Positions 1-8,016 of a DNA stretch of 64,000 nucleotides are shown here, one piece after another (position 1 is the stretch's first letter; the number at the start of each line of letters is the position of its first letter). The stretch is from Loktanella sp. DSM 29012. Lineage in GTDB: Bacteria > Pseudomonadota > Alphaproteobacteria > Rhodobacterales > Rhodobacteraceae. The stretch covers positions 310,001 to 374,000 of the forward strand of contig NZ_FOEJ01000002.1 in the NCBI RefSeq assembly GCF_900110705.1. The letters run 5' to 3'. The translations under genes and the position numbers were made by a program. Under the pieces are notes generated by a model, which ran no database searches, had not been told where the DNA came from, and worked only from the letters and a program-made list of their open reading frames with translations.

Positions 1-474
1 AATCACGTTCTGTGCCTGATCGTCGGGCAGATGGGCCAGCATCACCTTGCCCACGCCCGTGCAATAGACCGGGCCGACGCGGCCAGCCTGACTGTACATC
101 GGCACCGGTTCGGCGGCATTGCGTTTATCCAGATACAGGACCTGCCCTGCGTCGATCTGCGCCAGGTGTACGGTTTCACCCGTTTCTGCGCTGAGTTTTT
201 GAATATGTGGACTGGCCACCTGCACCAGCGAGGATTGCGCCCATGCCGTATGTGCGAGCCGCACCAGACGCGCGCCGGGCGAATAGGTCTGCCGTTCGGC
301 GTCGAATTGCAGCATGCCCTGATGGGTCAGCGTCTGCATCAGACGGTAGAGCGTGGGTTTGGGGTAATCCGCACGTTCCAGCACCTCGGAAAACCGGACA
401 GGCCGGCCGAAATCGGCAACTTGGTCCAGCACGTCCAGCGCCTTGCCGACGGTGCCATCGCGTCGTGTCGTCAT
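1..474 (-). CDS. IclR-family transcriptional regulator (C-terminus cut by window edge)
   Basis: The first 158 codons are present. Residues about 8-65 read as the IclR winged helix (VGKALDVLDQVADF, YPKPTLYRLMQTLTHQGML). They are followed by the start of the effector-binding domain (ETVHLAQIDAGQVLYLDK, TGVGKVMLAHL). The ATG at 474 is preceded by GGGAGGAT. The gene is divergent from a galactoside transport and catabolism operon, with a perfect palindrome between them, so it is very probably the local regulator and may repress both directions. The effector is not visible; a galactose-pathway intermediate is a reasonable guess. The family assignment is firm and the regulated target is inferred from position. 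Confidence 0.93.
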   Translation of the reverse strand, partial: MTTRRDGTVGKALDVLDQVADFGRPVRFSEVLERADYPKPTLYRLMQTLTHQGMLQFDAERQTYSPGARLVRLAHTAWAQSSLVQVASPHIQKLSAETGETVHLAQIDAGQVLYLDKRNAAEPVPMYSQAGRVGPVYCTGVGKVMLAHLPDDQAQNVI

Positions 475-490
475 GGATCATCCTCCCGTG

Positions 491-519
491 TTGACACGTT
501 AGCGGCTCTGCGCTTTAGT
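491..519 (+). promoter_or_regulatory. Possible sigma-70 promoter of the galactoside operon
   Basis: A perfect -35 hexamer TTGACA (491-496) is followed after 17 bases by TTTAGT (514-519), a poor -10. Transcription would begin near 526, placing the downstream palindrome at about +10 to +30, a good place for a repressor to block. The -35 is clear but the -10 is weak, so the element may need an activator or be imperfectly assigned. Confidence 0.4.
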
Positions 520-535
520 ATCAATATCCAAAACC

Positions 536-556
536 AAGTTCCAAATAGTGGAACTT
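536..556. promoter_or_regulatory. Putative IclR-type operator palindrome
   Basis: Two perfect 8-base arms, AAGTTCCA (536-543) and TGGAACTT (549-556), flank a 5-base spacer. IclR-family proteins commonly bind short palindromes containing TTCCA/TGGAA-like half sites. This one lies between the divergent IclR gene and the binding-protein gene, 25 bases before the latter's ATG. It therefore probably controls the operon and may autoregulate the regulator. Confidence 0.6.
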
Positions 557-581
557 ATCGGAAAGCATCTGGGAGGATATC

Positions 582-1832
582 ATGCGTTCCATCATCAAGA
601 CTTCATTCGCTGCGGCCGTCGCGGCAGCCATCGCCAGCACGGCAAGTGCCGAACTGACCGGCGAGCTGAAAATCATCTCGGACATGTCGAACCCCGCACC
701 ACGCGCGGTGATGGAAGGCATGGTCGCCGATTTCCAGGCGATGAACCCCGACCTGGATATCGAGCTGACGATCGTCGACCGCGAAGCATGGAAAACGCAG
801 ATCCGCAACGCCTTGGGCGCCAATCCGCCGGACGTCGTCAACTGGTACGCCGCCAACCGCATGCGCCCCTATGTGGATGCAGGCCTGTTCGCCGACATCT
901 CGGACCTGTGGGCCGAAGAGCAGTTCGCGGCGCTGGAATCGACCAAAGGTGCCATGACGCTGGACGACAAGCAGTGGGGCGTGCCCTACACCTACTACCA
1001 GTGGGGCGTTTACTACCGCAAAGATATCTTTGAAGAGCTGGGCCTGTCCGAACCCACCACCTGGGAGGAAGAGCTGGCAAACTGTCAGGCGATCCTGGAC
1101 AGCGGGCGCAAGTGCTACACCATCGGGACCAAGTTCCTGTGGACCGCTGGCGGTTGGTTCGACTACATCAACAGCCGCACCAATGGTTATGATTTCCACA
1201 TGCAGCTGGCCCGCGGCGAGGTCGAATGGACCGACGAGCGCGTGCGCCAGACATTCGCCAACTGGCGTCAGCTGATCGACATGGGCGCGTTTATCGACGA
1301 CCACCAGACCTACAGCTGGCAAGAGGCCCTGCCCTTCATGCTGAACGGCGAGGCCGCATCCTATCTGATGGGCAACTTTGCCGTGGCAGCCATGCGCGAA
1401 GGCGGTCTGACCGATGACCAGCTGGATTTCTACCAGTTCCCCAAGATCAACCCCGACGTGGACTACGCCGAGGACGCACCGACCGACACGTTCCACATCG
1501 CATCGGGTGCGGAAAACATGGACAACGCCAAGGCGTTCCTGCGTTTCGTGACCTCTGCCGACAACCAGTCCAAGATCAACGCGGGCGACGCGCTGGGTCA
1601 GCTGCCGGTGAACTCTGAGGCGTCGATCAGCGATGACAAGTTCCTGCAGGAAGGGTTCGAGATGCTGTCCAGCAATGCATCCGGCGGCATCATGCAGTTC
1701 TTTGACCGCGACTTTGACGCCGAAATGGCCTCTGTCGGCATGGAAGGCCTGCAGGAATTCATGGTGTTCCCGGACAACCTGGACGACATCCTGATGCGTC
1801 TCGAAGAAACGCGCGCACGCATCTACCAGTAA
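582..1832 (+). CDS. Sugar ABC transporter substrate-binding protein (family 1)
   Basis: This 416-residue periplasmic binding protein of the MalE/UgpB-like class has a typical signal peptide (MRSIIKTSFAAAVAAAIAS, cleavage after TASA). The mature part begins GELKIISDMSNP and shows the family pattern of a W-rich hinge region (WGVPYTYYQWGVYYRKDIF). The start is set by GGGAGGAT eight bases upstream. Two permeases and galactosidase genes follow, so the ligand is probably a galactose-containing oligosaccharide or galactoside. No ATP-binding subunit is encoded in the operon. Sugar specificity is inferred from context only. Confidence 0.93.
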   Translation: MRSIIKTSFAAAVAAAIASTASAELTGELKIISDMSNPAPRAVMEGMVADFQAMNPDLDIELTIVDREAWKTQIRNALGANPPDVVNWYAANRMRPYVDAGLFADISDLWAEEQFAALESTKGAMTLDDKQWGVPYTYYQWGVYYRKDIFEELGLSEPTTWEEELANCQAILDSGRKCYTIGTKFLWTAGGWFDYINSRTNGYDFHMQLARGEVEWTDERVRQTFANWRQLIDMGAFIDDHQTYSWQEALPFMLNGEAASYLMGNFAVAAMREGGLTDDQLDFYQFPKINPDVDYAEDAPTDTFHIASGAENMDNAKAFLRFVTSADNQSKINAGDALGQLPVNSEASISDDKFLQEGFEMLSSNASGGIMQFFDRDFDAEMASVGMEGLQEFMVFPDNLDDILMRLEETRARIYQ

Positions 1833-1841
1833 TCAACGACC

Positions 1842-1868
1842 GACGGCGCGGGCCTGCCCCGCGCCGTC
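1842..1868 (+). promoter_or_regulatory. GC-rich stem-loop between binding-protein and permease genes
   Basis: An 11-base-pair perfect stem (1842-1852 with 1858-1868) closes a 5-base loop, ten bases after the binding-protein stop codon. No U-tract follows, so it is not a classical terminator. Such hairpins between a binding-protein gene and its permeases usually protect the upstream mRNA and partly attenuate downstream transcription, giving excess binding protein. The structure is seen; the role is inferred. Confidence 0.55.
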
Positions 1869-1934
1869 AACCCATTCGCAAGCGGCGATTGCTGCCGTTT
1901 TCGCATGTGTTGAACAGGTCCAAAGGTGCCCCCA

Positions 1935-2885
1935 ATGGCCACAGCCCCCATCGTTCCCGACCGCCACCCCCCTGCCACGCGCGGGTGGTACAAGCGCAAC
2001 GAAATCGCCCTGACGCCATGGTTGTTCCTGGCGCCTGCGATGCTGTTCTTTGCGGTCTACGTGATCGTGCCGATCGGCCAGTCGTTCTGGATTTCGTTCC
2101 ACGAATGGGACGGTCTGGGCGAAAAGACCTGGGTCGGCATGGCCAACTACGACCGTCTGCTTGGCATCGGTGAACAGAACATCGACCGCAAGTTCGAGGT
2201 TTCGTTCTGGAACAACCTGCGCTGGTTGATCCTGTATCTGCTGGCGATTCCGCTGGGTCTGTTCATCGCGCTGTTCCTCAATCAGACGGTGACGGGCATC
2301 CGCCTGTACAAATCGTTGTTCTTCTTTCCCTTTGTGATCTCTCAGGTCGTCGTGGGCCTCGTCTTTTCATGGTTCTACCTGCCACGTGAGGGTTTGCTGA
2401 ACGCGATCCTTGGTCTTGTGGGTGCGGGTCCGATCAATGTGCTGGGTGATCCTGACATGGCGACCTACGGGATTATTGCTGCCGGGCTTTGGCCGCAGAC
2501 AGCCTACTGCATGATTCTGTATTTGACGGGGCTTAATTCCGTCGACCCCGAACAAGTCGAGGCAGCCCGTCTGGACGGCGCAAAGGGTTGGCGCATGCTG
2601 TGTTACGTGATCCTGCCACAGTTGAAGCCCGCGACCTTTATTGCATTCGTCGTGACCATCATCGGTGCGCTGCGGTCGTTCGACCTGATCAGCGTGATGA
2701 CCAATGGCGGCCCATTCGGATCGACCCGCGTGCTGTCGTTCTACATGTTCGAGGAATCGCTGTCCGAATTCGGGTTCCGCATGGGATACGGTGCCGCAAT
2801 CGCCGTCGTCCTCTTCTTTATCATGTTGTTTTTCATCGCCTATTTCCTGTGGTCGATGTACCGCGACGAACGGGGGGCACGCTAA
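1935..2885 (+). CDS. Sugar ABC transporter permease (MalF/UgpA-like)
   Basis: A 316-residue integral membrane protein with about six hydrophobic segments (ALTPWLFLAPAMLFFAVYVI, LIYLLAIPLGLFIALF-like stretches and others). It carries the binding-protein-dependent permease EAA loop (EQVEAARLDGAKGWRMLCYV), which contacts the ATPase. The ATG at 1935 is preferred because AAAGGT lies seven bases upstream; an in-frame GTG at 1926 is the alternative. It pairs with the next gene to form the transmembrane channel. Its stop overlaps the start of the next gene by one base (TAATG). Confidence 0.93.
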   Translation: MATAPIVPDRHPPATRGWYKRNEIALTPWLFLAPAMLFFAVYVIVPIGQSFWISFHEWDGLGEKTWVGMANYDRLLGIGEQNIDRKFEVSFWNNLRWLILYLLAIPLGLFIALFLNQTVTGIRLYKSLFFFPFVISQVVVGLVFSWFYLPREGLLNAILGLVGAGPINVLGDPDMATYGIIAAGLWPQTAYCMILYLTGLNSVDPEQVEAARLDGAKGWRMLCYVILPQLKPATFIAFVVTIIGALRSFDLISVMTNGGPFGSTRVLSFYMFEESLSEFGFRMGYGAAIAVVLFFIMLFFIAYFLWSMYRDERGAR

Positions 2886-3733
2886 TGTTTCCGACACCTA
2901 TCGCCAAACGGTCCCGCACCGCACAGATCGGCTATCAGGCGTTTTTGCCCGTGGCGTTGATCGTCTGGCTGTTGCCGCTAATTGCCGTGGCGCTGTTTTC
3001 GATCAAACCCGACGCCGATTTCACCAACGGCAACTATTGGGGCTGGCCGTCGTCATTCGAGGGGTTCACCAATTACGGGCGCGTGTTCTTTGAATCGAAC
3101 ATGCCCCGCTATCTGCTCAATTCCCTGCTGATTACGATTCCCACGATGGTCGGCGCTGTCGCGCTGTCGGCCATGGCGGGGTTCGCGCTGGGGATCTACA
3201 AGTTTCGTGGTAACCTGTTGCTGTTCTTCATCTTTATCGCGGGCAATTTCGTCCCGTTCCAGATCCTGATGGTGCCGGTACGCGACCTGACGATCAGTCT
3301 GGGAATGTATGACACGATCATTGGACTGGTGCTGTTCCATGTCGCATTCCAGACCGGATTCTGCACATTGTTCATGCGCAATTTCATCCGCGCCCTGCCC
3401 TACAGCCTGGTCGAGGCCGCGCGGGTCGAAGGCGTGGCGGAATGGCGGATTTTCCTGTACGTGATCCTGCCCTTGATGAAACCCGCATTGGCGGCCCTCG
3501 CCGTGCTGATTTTTACGTTCATCTGGAACGATTATTTCTGGGCCGTGGTGCTGACGCAGGGACCGGGCGCGCAGCCCGTCACGGCAGGTATCACCGAATT
3601 CAACAGCCAGTTCCGGGCGGCGTATCACTTGATGAGTGCGGGCAGCATCGTGGCGGCATTGCCGCCTGTGGTGATGTTCTTTCTGATGCAGAAGCACTTC
3701 ATCGCCGGCCTGACGCTTGGGGCGGTCAAATAA
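2885..3733 (+). CDS. Sugar ABC transporter permease (MalG/UgpE-like)
   Basis: A 282-residue inner-membrane protein of the MalG class. An N-terminal membrane segment is followed by a periplasmic loop (WGWPSSFEGFTNYGRVFF), then further segments and the EAA motif (YSLVEAARVEGVAEWRIF). The ATG at 2885 overlaps the preceding stop (TAATG), and its own stop overlaps the start of the alpha-galactosidase in the same way. This implies translational coupling. It forms the importer with the upstream binding protein and permease; the ATPase must be supplied by another locus. Confidence 0.93.
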   Translation: MFPTPIAKRSRTAQIGYQAFLPVALIVWLLPLIAVALFSIKPDADFTNGNYWGWPSSFEGFTNYGRVFFESNMPRYLLNSLLITIPTMVGAVALSAMAGFALGIYKFRGNLLLFFIFIAGNFVPFQILMVPVRDLTISLGMYDTIIGLVLFHVAFQTGFCTLFMRNFIRALPYSLVEAARVEGVAEWRIFLYVILPLMKPALAALAVLIFTFIWNDYFWAVVLTQGPGAQPVTAGITEFNSQFRAAYHLMSAGSIVAALPPVVMFFLMQKHFIAGLTLGAVK

Positions 3734-5811
3734 TGACCCATTACCGACTGGACGACGATCGACAAACGCTGGTTCTGCATGTGCCTGCGACGGGCCTGCC
3801 GGCCTGCGTCTATTGGGGCGCACGCCTGCCGGATGCAGAAAACCTGACGGCGCTGACGGATGCGGTGCGCATCGACATGACCGGTGGATCACTGGACGCC
3901 AATCCGGCGCTGACGCTGTGCCCGCAAACCGCCGATGCCTTTCCGGGGCAACCCGGTCTGACAGTGCGCGGCGCCGACGGCAGCCCCTTGCGCCCTGTGT
4001 TCACTACGACGGCGGTCAGTGCCGATGACGGGTTGACGCTTGTCTGTGCTGACAGGGATCTGGGTCTGACGCTGACGTTCCATCTGCTGCTGGACGCAGG
4101 CACGCGGATGCTGGTGGCGCGCACCACGCTGGACAGTGCCACTCCGGTCCTGTGCGACTGGCTGACGGCACCGGTGTTGCCTGCCCCGCAACTGGCGGAC
4201 GAGGTGATCGATTTCGCAGGCCGCTGGTGCGACGAATTCCAGACCAACCGCACGCCCTGGTCACCCGGTATCCGCGCCCGCGACAATCGCACGGGACGCA
4301 CGGGGCACGAACATTTTCCCGCTTGCATCATGCCCGCGCGCGGCACGACTAATACCGCCGGTCAGGCCTGGGCGATCCACTATGGTTGGTCGGGCGGGCA
4401 CAAGATGTTGGTCGAGGAATTGCAGGACGGTCGCCGTCAGGTGCAATTCGGTCATGCGACGGGGCTGGACACGGCCCCTGCCACACGGTTTCAGACAGCA
4501 CCGATTTACGCCACGTTTTCCGACAGCGGGTTCAACGGCTGCGCCACCACCTATCAGCGCCACCTGCGGGACCGTGTTGTGACATGGCCGAAACCCGACA
4601 CCCCGCGCCCGGTGCATTACAATTGCTGGGAAGCGATCTATTTCGACCACGATCTGCCAGCCCTCACCGCCATCGCTGACCGCGCCGCCGCTATCGGGGC
4701 AGAGCGTTTCGTGCTGGACGACGGCTGGTTCGGGCGACGCGACGACGACACCACGTCGCTGGGGGACTGGACCATTGATCCGCGCAAGTACCCCGATGGG
4801 CTGACGCCGCTGATCGACCATATCGCGGCCCTTGGCATGACGTTCGGCATCTGGTTCGAACCAGAGATGATCAACGCTGACAGCGATCTGGCCCGCGCGC
4901 ATCCCGACTGGATTCTGGGGCCGATGGACCAGCCACTGGGTCGTCAGCAATACGTGCTGGACATGGCCAACCCTGCGGTGCGCGACCATCTGTTCATGCG
5001 GATTGACGCGGTGCTTGCGGATCATGCGATCGATTACGTCAAATGGGATCACAACCGCGTCCTGCCCTATGCCAGCGCCGATCAGACACGCGGCACCTAT
5101 GACCTGCTGGACCGCCTGCGCGCGGCCCATCCCGGGGCCGAGATCGAATCCTGCGCATCGGGCGGCGGACGTATCGATTTTGGCGTCATGCAGCGCACGC
5201 AGCGGGTCTGGCTGTCGGATTGCAACGACGCGCTGGAACGGTTGCGTATCCAGCATGATGCAGCCCTGTTTCTGCCGGCAGCCGTCACTGGCAGTCACGT
5301 CGGCCCGCGCAAATGCCACACGACCGGGCGCATCCACGACATCGCCTTTCGCGGCTGGGTCGCCGCACAGCGCCACATGGGGTTCGAGATGGACCCGCGC
5401 GAATTGACCGACCAAGAGGCCGAAACGCTGACGCGCATCACGAACTGGTTCAAGGCGAACCGCGACTGGATGCGCCACGCCGATATCATGCGGCTGGACA
5501 GCGCCGATCCTGCGGTGATCGCCGAACAGCAACTGTCCGCACGCGGCGACCGTTTCGTGGTCTTTGCCGGCAAGGCCGCGACCAGCAGCCAGATCGCGCC
5601 GCGACCGCTGCGCCTGACCGGCCTTGAGGCTGACGCGACCTACCGCGTGCAGATCGTCAACCCAGAGGATTTGTCCACCCTGTCACGCGGTACGCCCGCA
5701 CTCAAAAGCGGGCCGGTCACACTTTCGGGGCGCGCCCTGATGGAAGCTGGGCTCGCCCTGCCCTATGCTGTGCCCGACAGCATGTGGGTCCTGCAAGGAG
5801 AACGCCTATGA
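3733..5811 (+). CDS. Alpha-galactosidase, glycoside hydrolase family 36
   Basis: This 692-residue enzyme hydrolyses terminal alpha-D-galactose. It has an N-terminal beta-sandwich, a central TIM barrel (WEAIYFDHDLPALTAIADRA, FVLDDGWFGRR, FGIWFEPEMINADSDL) and a C-terminal beta domain, the GH36 layout. The nucleophile is predicted as D439 in VKWDHNR. The probable acid/base is D496 in WLSDCND, and the CASGGGRID motif lies between them. No signal peptide is visible, so it acts on imported sugar in the cytoplasm. It begins inside the permease stop (TAATG) and ends overlapping the SDR start (ATGA). Substrates could be melibiose/raffinose-type sugars or galactosylglycerols. Confidence 0.95.
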   Translation: MTHYRLDDDRQTLVLHVPATGLPACVYWGARLPDAENLTALTDAVRIDMTGGSLDANPALTLCPQTADAFPGQPGLTVRGADGSPLRPVFTTTAVSADDGLTLVCADRDLGLTLTFHLLLDAGTRMLVARTTLDSATPVLCDWLTAPVLPAPQLADEVIDFAGRWCDEFQTNRTPWSPGIRARDNRTGRTGHEHFPACIMPARGTTNTAGQAWAIHYGWSGGHKMLVEELQDGRRQVQFGHATGLDTAPATRFQTAPIYATFSDSGFNGCATTYQRHLRDRVVTWPKPDTPRPVHYNCWEAIYFDHDLPALTAIADRAAAIGAERFVLDDGWFGRRDDDTTSLGDWTIDPRKYPDGLTPLIDHIAALGMTFGIWFEPEMINADSDLARAHPDWILGPMDQPLGRQQYVLDMANPAVRDHLFMRIDAVLADHAIDYVKWDHNRVLPYASADQTRGTYDLLDRLRAAHPGAEIESCASGGGRIDFGVMQRTQRVWLSDCNDALERLRIQHDAALFLPAAVTGSHVGPRKCHTTGRIHDIAFRGWVAAQRHMGFEMDPRELTDQEAETLTRITNWFKANRDWMRHADIMRLDSADPAVIAEQQLSARGDRFVVFAGKAATSSQIAPRPLRLTGLEADATYRVQIVNPEDLSTLSRGTPALKSGPVTLSGRALMEAGLALPYAVPDSMWVLQGERL

Positions 5812-6530
5812 CCGCGACATTCCCGGAACTGGCGGGCCGTGGCATCGTGATTACCGGTGGCGCATCCGGCATCGGTGACGCCTATGTGCGGGCCTTTGCC
5901 GCGCAAGGGATGCGGGTCACGTCGCTGGATATCGCGGACCCGGCCGATGCCGTGGACGGCGTCACCTACCTGCGCTGCGACATCACTGATACGGTCACAC
6001 TTCAGGCGGCGATCGCGCAGGCTGGCCCGCTGCATTGCCTGCTGAACAACGCCGCCAACGATCAGCGCATGGCTCTGGATGACGTCACACAGGACATGTG
6101 GGACGGAATGATCGCGGTGAACCTGCAACCCTATTTCTTTGCAGCACAAGCGGCCGCGCGGGTGATGTCAGAGGGTGCTTCGATCATCAACATGTCGTCC
6201 GGGTCCGTGCAGATCGCCAGCGGCGGCATGACCCCCTATGTCACCGCGAACGCGGGCATCATCGGCCTGTCACGCGCATTGGCACGCGAGCTGGGACCGC
6301 GTGGCATCCGCGTCAATTCGATCCTGCCGGGTTGGGTGCTGACCGACAAGCAGCTGGAAAAATGGGTCACGCCCGAGGCGCTGGCCGATTTCATGGAACG
6401 TCAATGCCTCAAGGCGCATCTGGCCCCCGAGGATCTGTGCGGCACCGCGCTGTTTCTGGCGTCCGACCTCAGCCGCATGATGACAGGTCAGGCCCTGTGC
6501 GTGGACGGCGGGCTGGCGTTCACATCATGA
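5808..6530 (+). CDS. SDR-family dehydrogenase, probably galactose 1-dehydrogenase, with YxxxN in place of YxxxK
   Basis: A 240-residue classical SDR fold. It has the nucleotide-binding TGGASGIG near residues 15-22, the NNAAN motif, the catalytic-serine segment NMSSGSVQ and the C-terminal VDGG. The context (galactosidases, lactonase, KDGal kinase and aldolase) points to oxidation of D-galactose to galactonolactone. The catalytic motif reads Y144-V-T-A-N148, so the usual lysine is asparagine. The ATG at 5808 overlaps the previous stop (ATGA); an in-frame upstream ATG would run deep into the galactosidase. Membership of the SDR family is certain and the substrate is inferred. Confidence 0.85.
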   Translation: MTATFPELAGRGIVITGGASGIGDAYVRAFAAQGMRVTSLDIADPADAVDGVTYLRCDITDTVTLQAAIAQAGPLHCLLNNAANDQRMALDDVTQDMWDGMIAVNLQPYFFAAQAAARVMSEGASIINMSSGSVQIASGGMTPYVTANAGIIGLSRALARELGPRGIRVNSILPGWVLTDKQLEKWVTPEALADFMERQCLKAHLAPEDLCGTALFLASDLSRMMTGQALCVDGGLAFTS

Positions 6531-7414
6531 CCATTTCACCTGCCTGGATCGCCGTTGACTGGGGGACGTCCAACCTGCGGGTCTGGGCCATGTCCGACAG
6601 TGGCAGCGTGTTGGCCGAGGCGACCAGCGACGAAGGCATGGGCACCTTGGATCAGGCGGGCTTTGCCCCTGCGCTGGACCGCTTGTGCGCGGATTGGGAC
6701 GCGGCCCCGGTCATCGCCTGCGGCATGGTCGGATCACGTCAGGGCTGGGCCGAGGCCCCCTATACCGCCGTACCTTGCACGCCACTTGTTCGCGGTTTCG
6801 CCACCACGCACAGCAGCCGGCTGAGCGTCAACATCATTCCCGGGCTGAAACAGGCCAGCCCCGCCGATGTGATGCGCGGCGAGGAAACGCAGATTGCAGG
6901 ATTTCTGGCGCAGAACCCGCGCTGGGATGGTGTGATCTGCCTGCCCGGCACGCATACGAAATGGGTCCACATCAGCGCGGACGAGGTTGTCAGCTTTCAG
7001 ACCTGCATGACAGGCGATATGTTCGCGGCGCTGACCGGGCACACGGTACTGCGTCATTCCTGCGGGGATGGCTGGGACGATGGCGGGTTTGCGACCGGAT
7101 TGGACGACGGCCTGTCCCGCCCCGAACGTCTGGCCGCCCGCATGTTCACCCTGCGTGCCGAGGGTCTACTGAACGGGTTGCCGCAGGCACAGGCCCGCGC
7201 GCGTCTGTCGGGCCTGCTGATCGGGGCAGAGCTGGCCGCAACCAAACCCTATTGGCTGGGTCAGCAGGTCGCCGTGATCGGCGCGGGTGCGCTGTCCCAT
7301 CTCTATGTCACGGCATTGTCGACGCAGGGCGTCGCCGCCACACAGGTCAACGCCGAACGCGCCACGCTCACCGGCCTGACCGCCGCCTATCGTCTCTGGA
7401 AGGAAACCGCATGA
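6527..7414 (+). CDS. dgoK: 2-dehydro-3-deoxygalactonokinase
   Basis: A 295-residue sugar acid kinase that phosphorylates 2-keto-3-deoxygalactonate at O6 in the De Ley-Doudoroff pathway. The N-terminal phosphate-binding motif is AVDWGTSNLRVW. CLPGTHTKWVHI, the hallmark of DgoK proteins, lies near residues 142-153, and GAGALSHLY near the C-terminus closes the ATP site. It overlaps both neighbours by four bases (ATGA), so its translation is coupled to the dehydrogenase and the aldolase. Confidence 0.94.
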   Translation: MTISPAWIAVDWGTSNLRVWAMSDSGSVLAEATSDEGMGTLDQAGFAPALDRLCADWDAAPVIACGMVGSRQGWAEAPYTAVPCTPLVRGFATTHSSRLSVNIIPGLKQASPADVMRGEETQIAGFLAQNPRWDGVICLPGTHTKWVHISADEVVSFQTCMTGDMFAALTGHTVLRHSCGDGWDDGGFATGLDDGLSRPERLAARMFTLRAEGLLNGLPQAQARARLSGLLIGAELAATKPYWLGQQVAVIGAGALSHLYVTALSTQGVAATQVNAERATLTGLTAAYRLWKETA

Positions 7415-8016
7415 CCCGTCCCCTGATCGCCATTTTGCGCGGTGTCACACCGCCCGAGGCCGCGGCTGTCTGCGAGGCCTGCATTGATGCGGGCATCACC
7501 TGGGTCGAGGTGCCGCTGAATTCACCTGACCCCTTTGCCAGCATCCAGGCCATGACGGATGCGCACGGCGATCGGGCGGTTATCGGTGCAGGCACCGTTT
7601 TGTCGCCCGAGGACGTCAAGCGGGTCAAACAGGTCGGTGGCCGCCTGATCGTATCGCCCAACTGCGATGCCCGCGTGATCGCGGCAACCAAGGCCGAAGG
7701 CATGTCCAGCTGGCCCGGTGTCATGACACCGACGGAATGTTTCGCCGCGTTGAAGGCCGGGGCCGACGGGCTGAAGATCTTTCCAGCCAGCCTGATCGGA
7801 CCTGCCGGGATCACGGCGATGCGCGCGGTTCTGCCGGCCGAGACGCCGGTCTATGCCGTCGGCGGCGCGGGGCCTGAAAACTTTGGCGAATGGATGGCCG
7901 GGGGGGCCGATGGGTTCGGGATCGGCTCTGCACTCTATCAACCCGGAATGACGGCGGCAGAGGTCGGCAGCCGTGCGCGGGCCATCGTGGCCGCCTACGA
8001 TCAGGCCGCAGCATGA
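7411..8016 (+). CDS. dgoA: 2-dehydro-3-deoxy-6-phosphogalactonate aldolase
   Basis: A 201-residue class I aldolase that splits 2-keto-3-deoxy-6-phosphogalactonate into pyruvate and glyceraldehyde-3-phosphate. The Schiff-base lysine is K122 in GLKIFPAS, the general base is E33 in WVEVPLNS, and VMTPTE binds phosphate. Length is normal for the KDPG/KDPGal family; adjacency to dgoK decides for the galactonate branch. It overlaps dgoK and the SMP-30 gene by four bases each. Unlike the enterobacterial dgo operon, no galactonate dehydratase gene is attached. Confidence 0.94.
   Translation: MTRPLIAILRGVTPPEAAAVCEACIDAGITWVEVPLNSPDPFASIQAMTDAHGDRAVIGAGTVLSPEDVKRVKQVGGRLIVSPNCDARVIAATKAEGMSSWPGVMTPTECFAALKAGADGLKIFPASLIGPAGITAMRAVLPAETPVYAVGGAGPENFGEWMAGGADGFGIGSALYQPGMTAAEVGSRARAIVAAYDQAAA

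Noticed and set aside
603-1496. A 297-codon open frame antisense to the sugar-binding protein
   Set aside because: The sense strand encodes a signal peptide and full binding protein with a strong ribosome-binding site; no evidence supports the other frame.
4261-5532. A 423-codon open frame antisense to the alpha-galactosidase gene
   Set aside because: It mirrors the codon pattern of a strong GH36 gene in high-GC DNA, shows no recognisable domain and has no ribosome-binding site.
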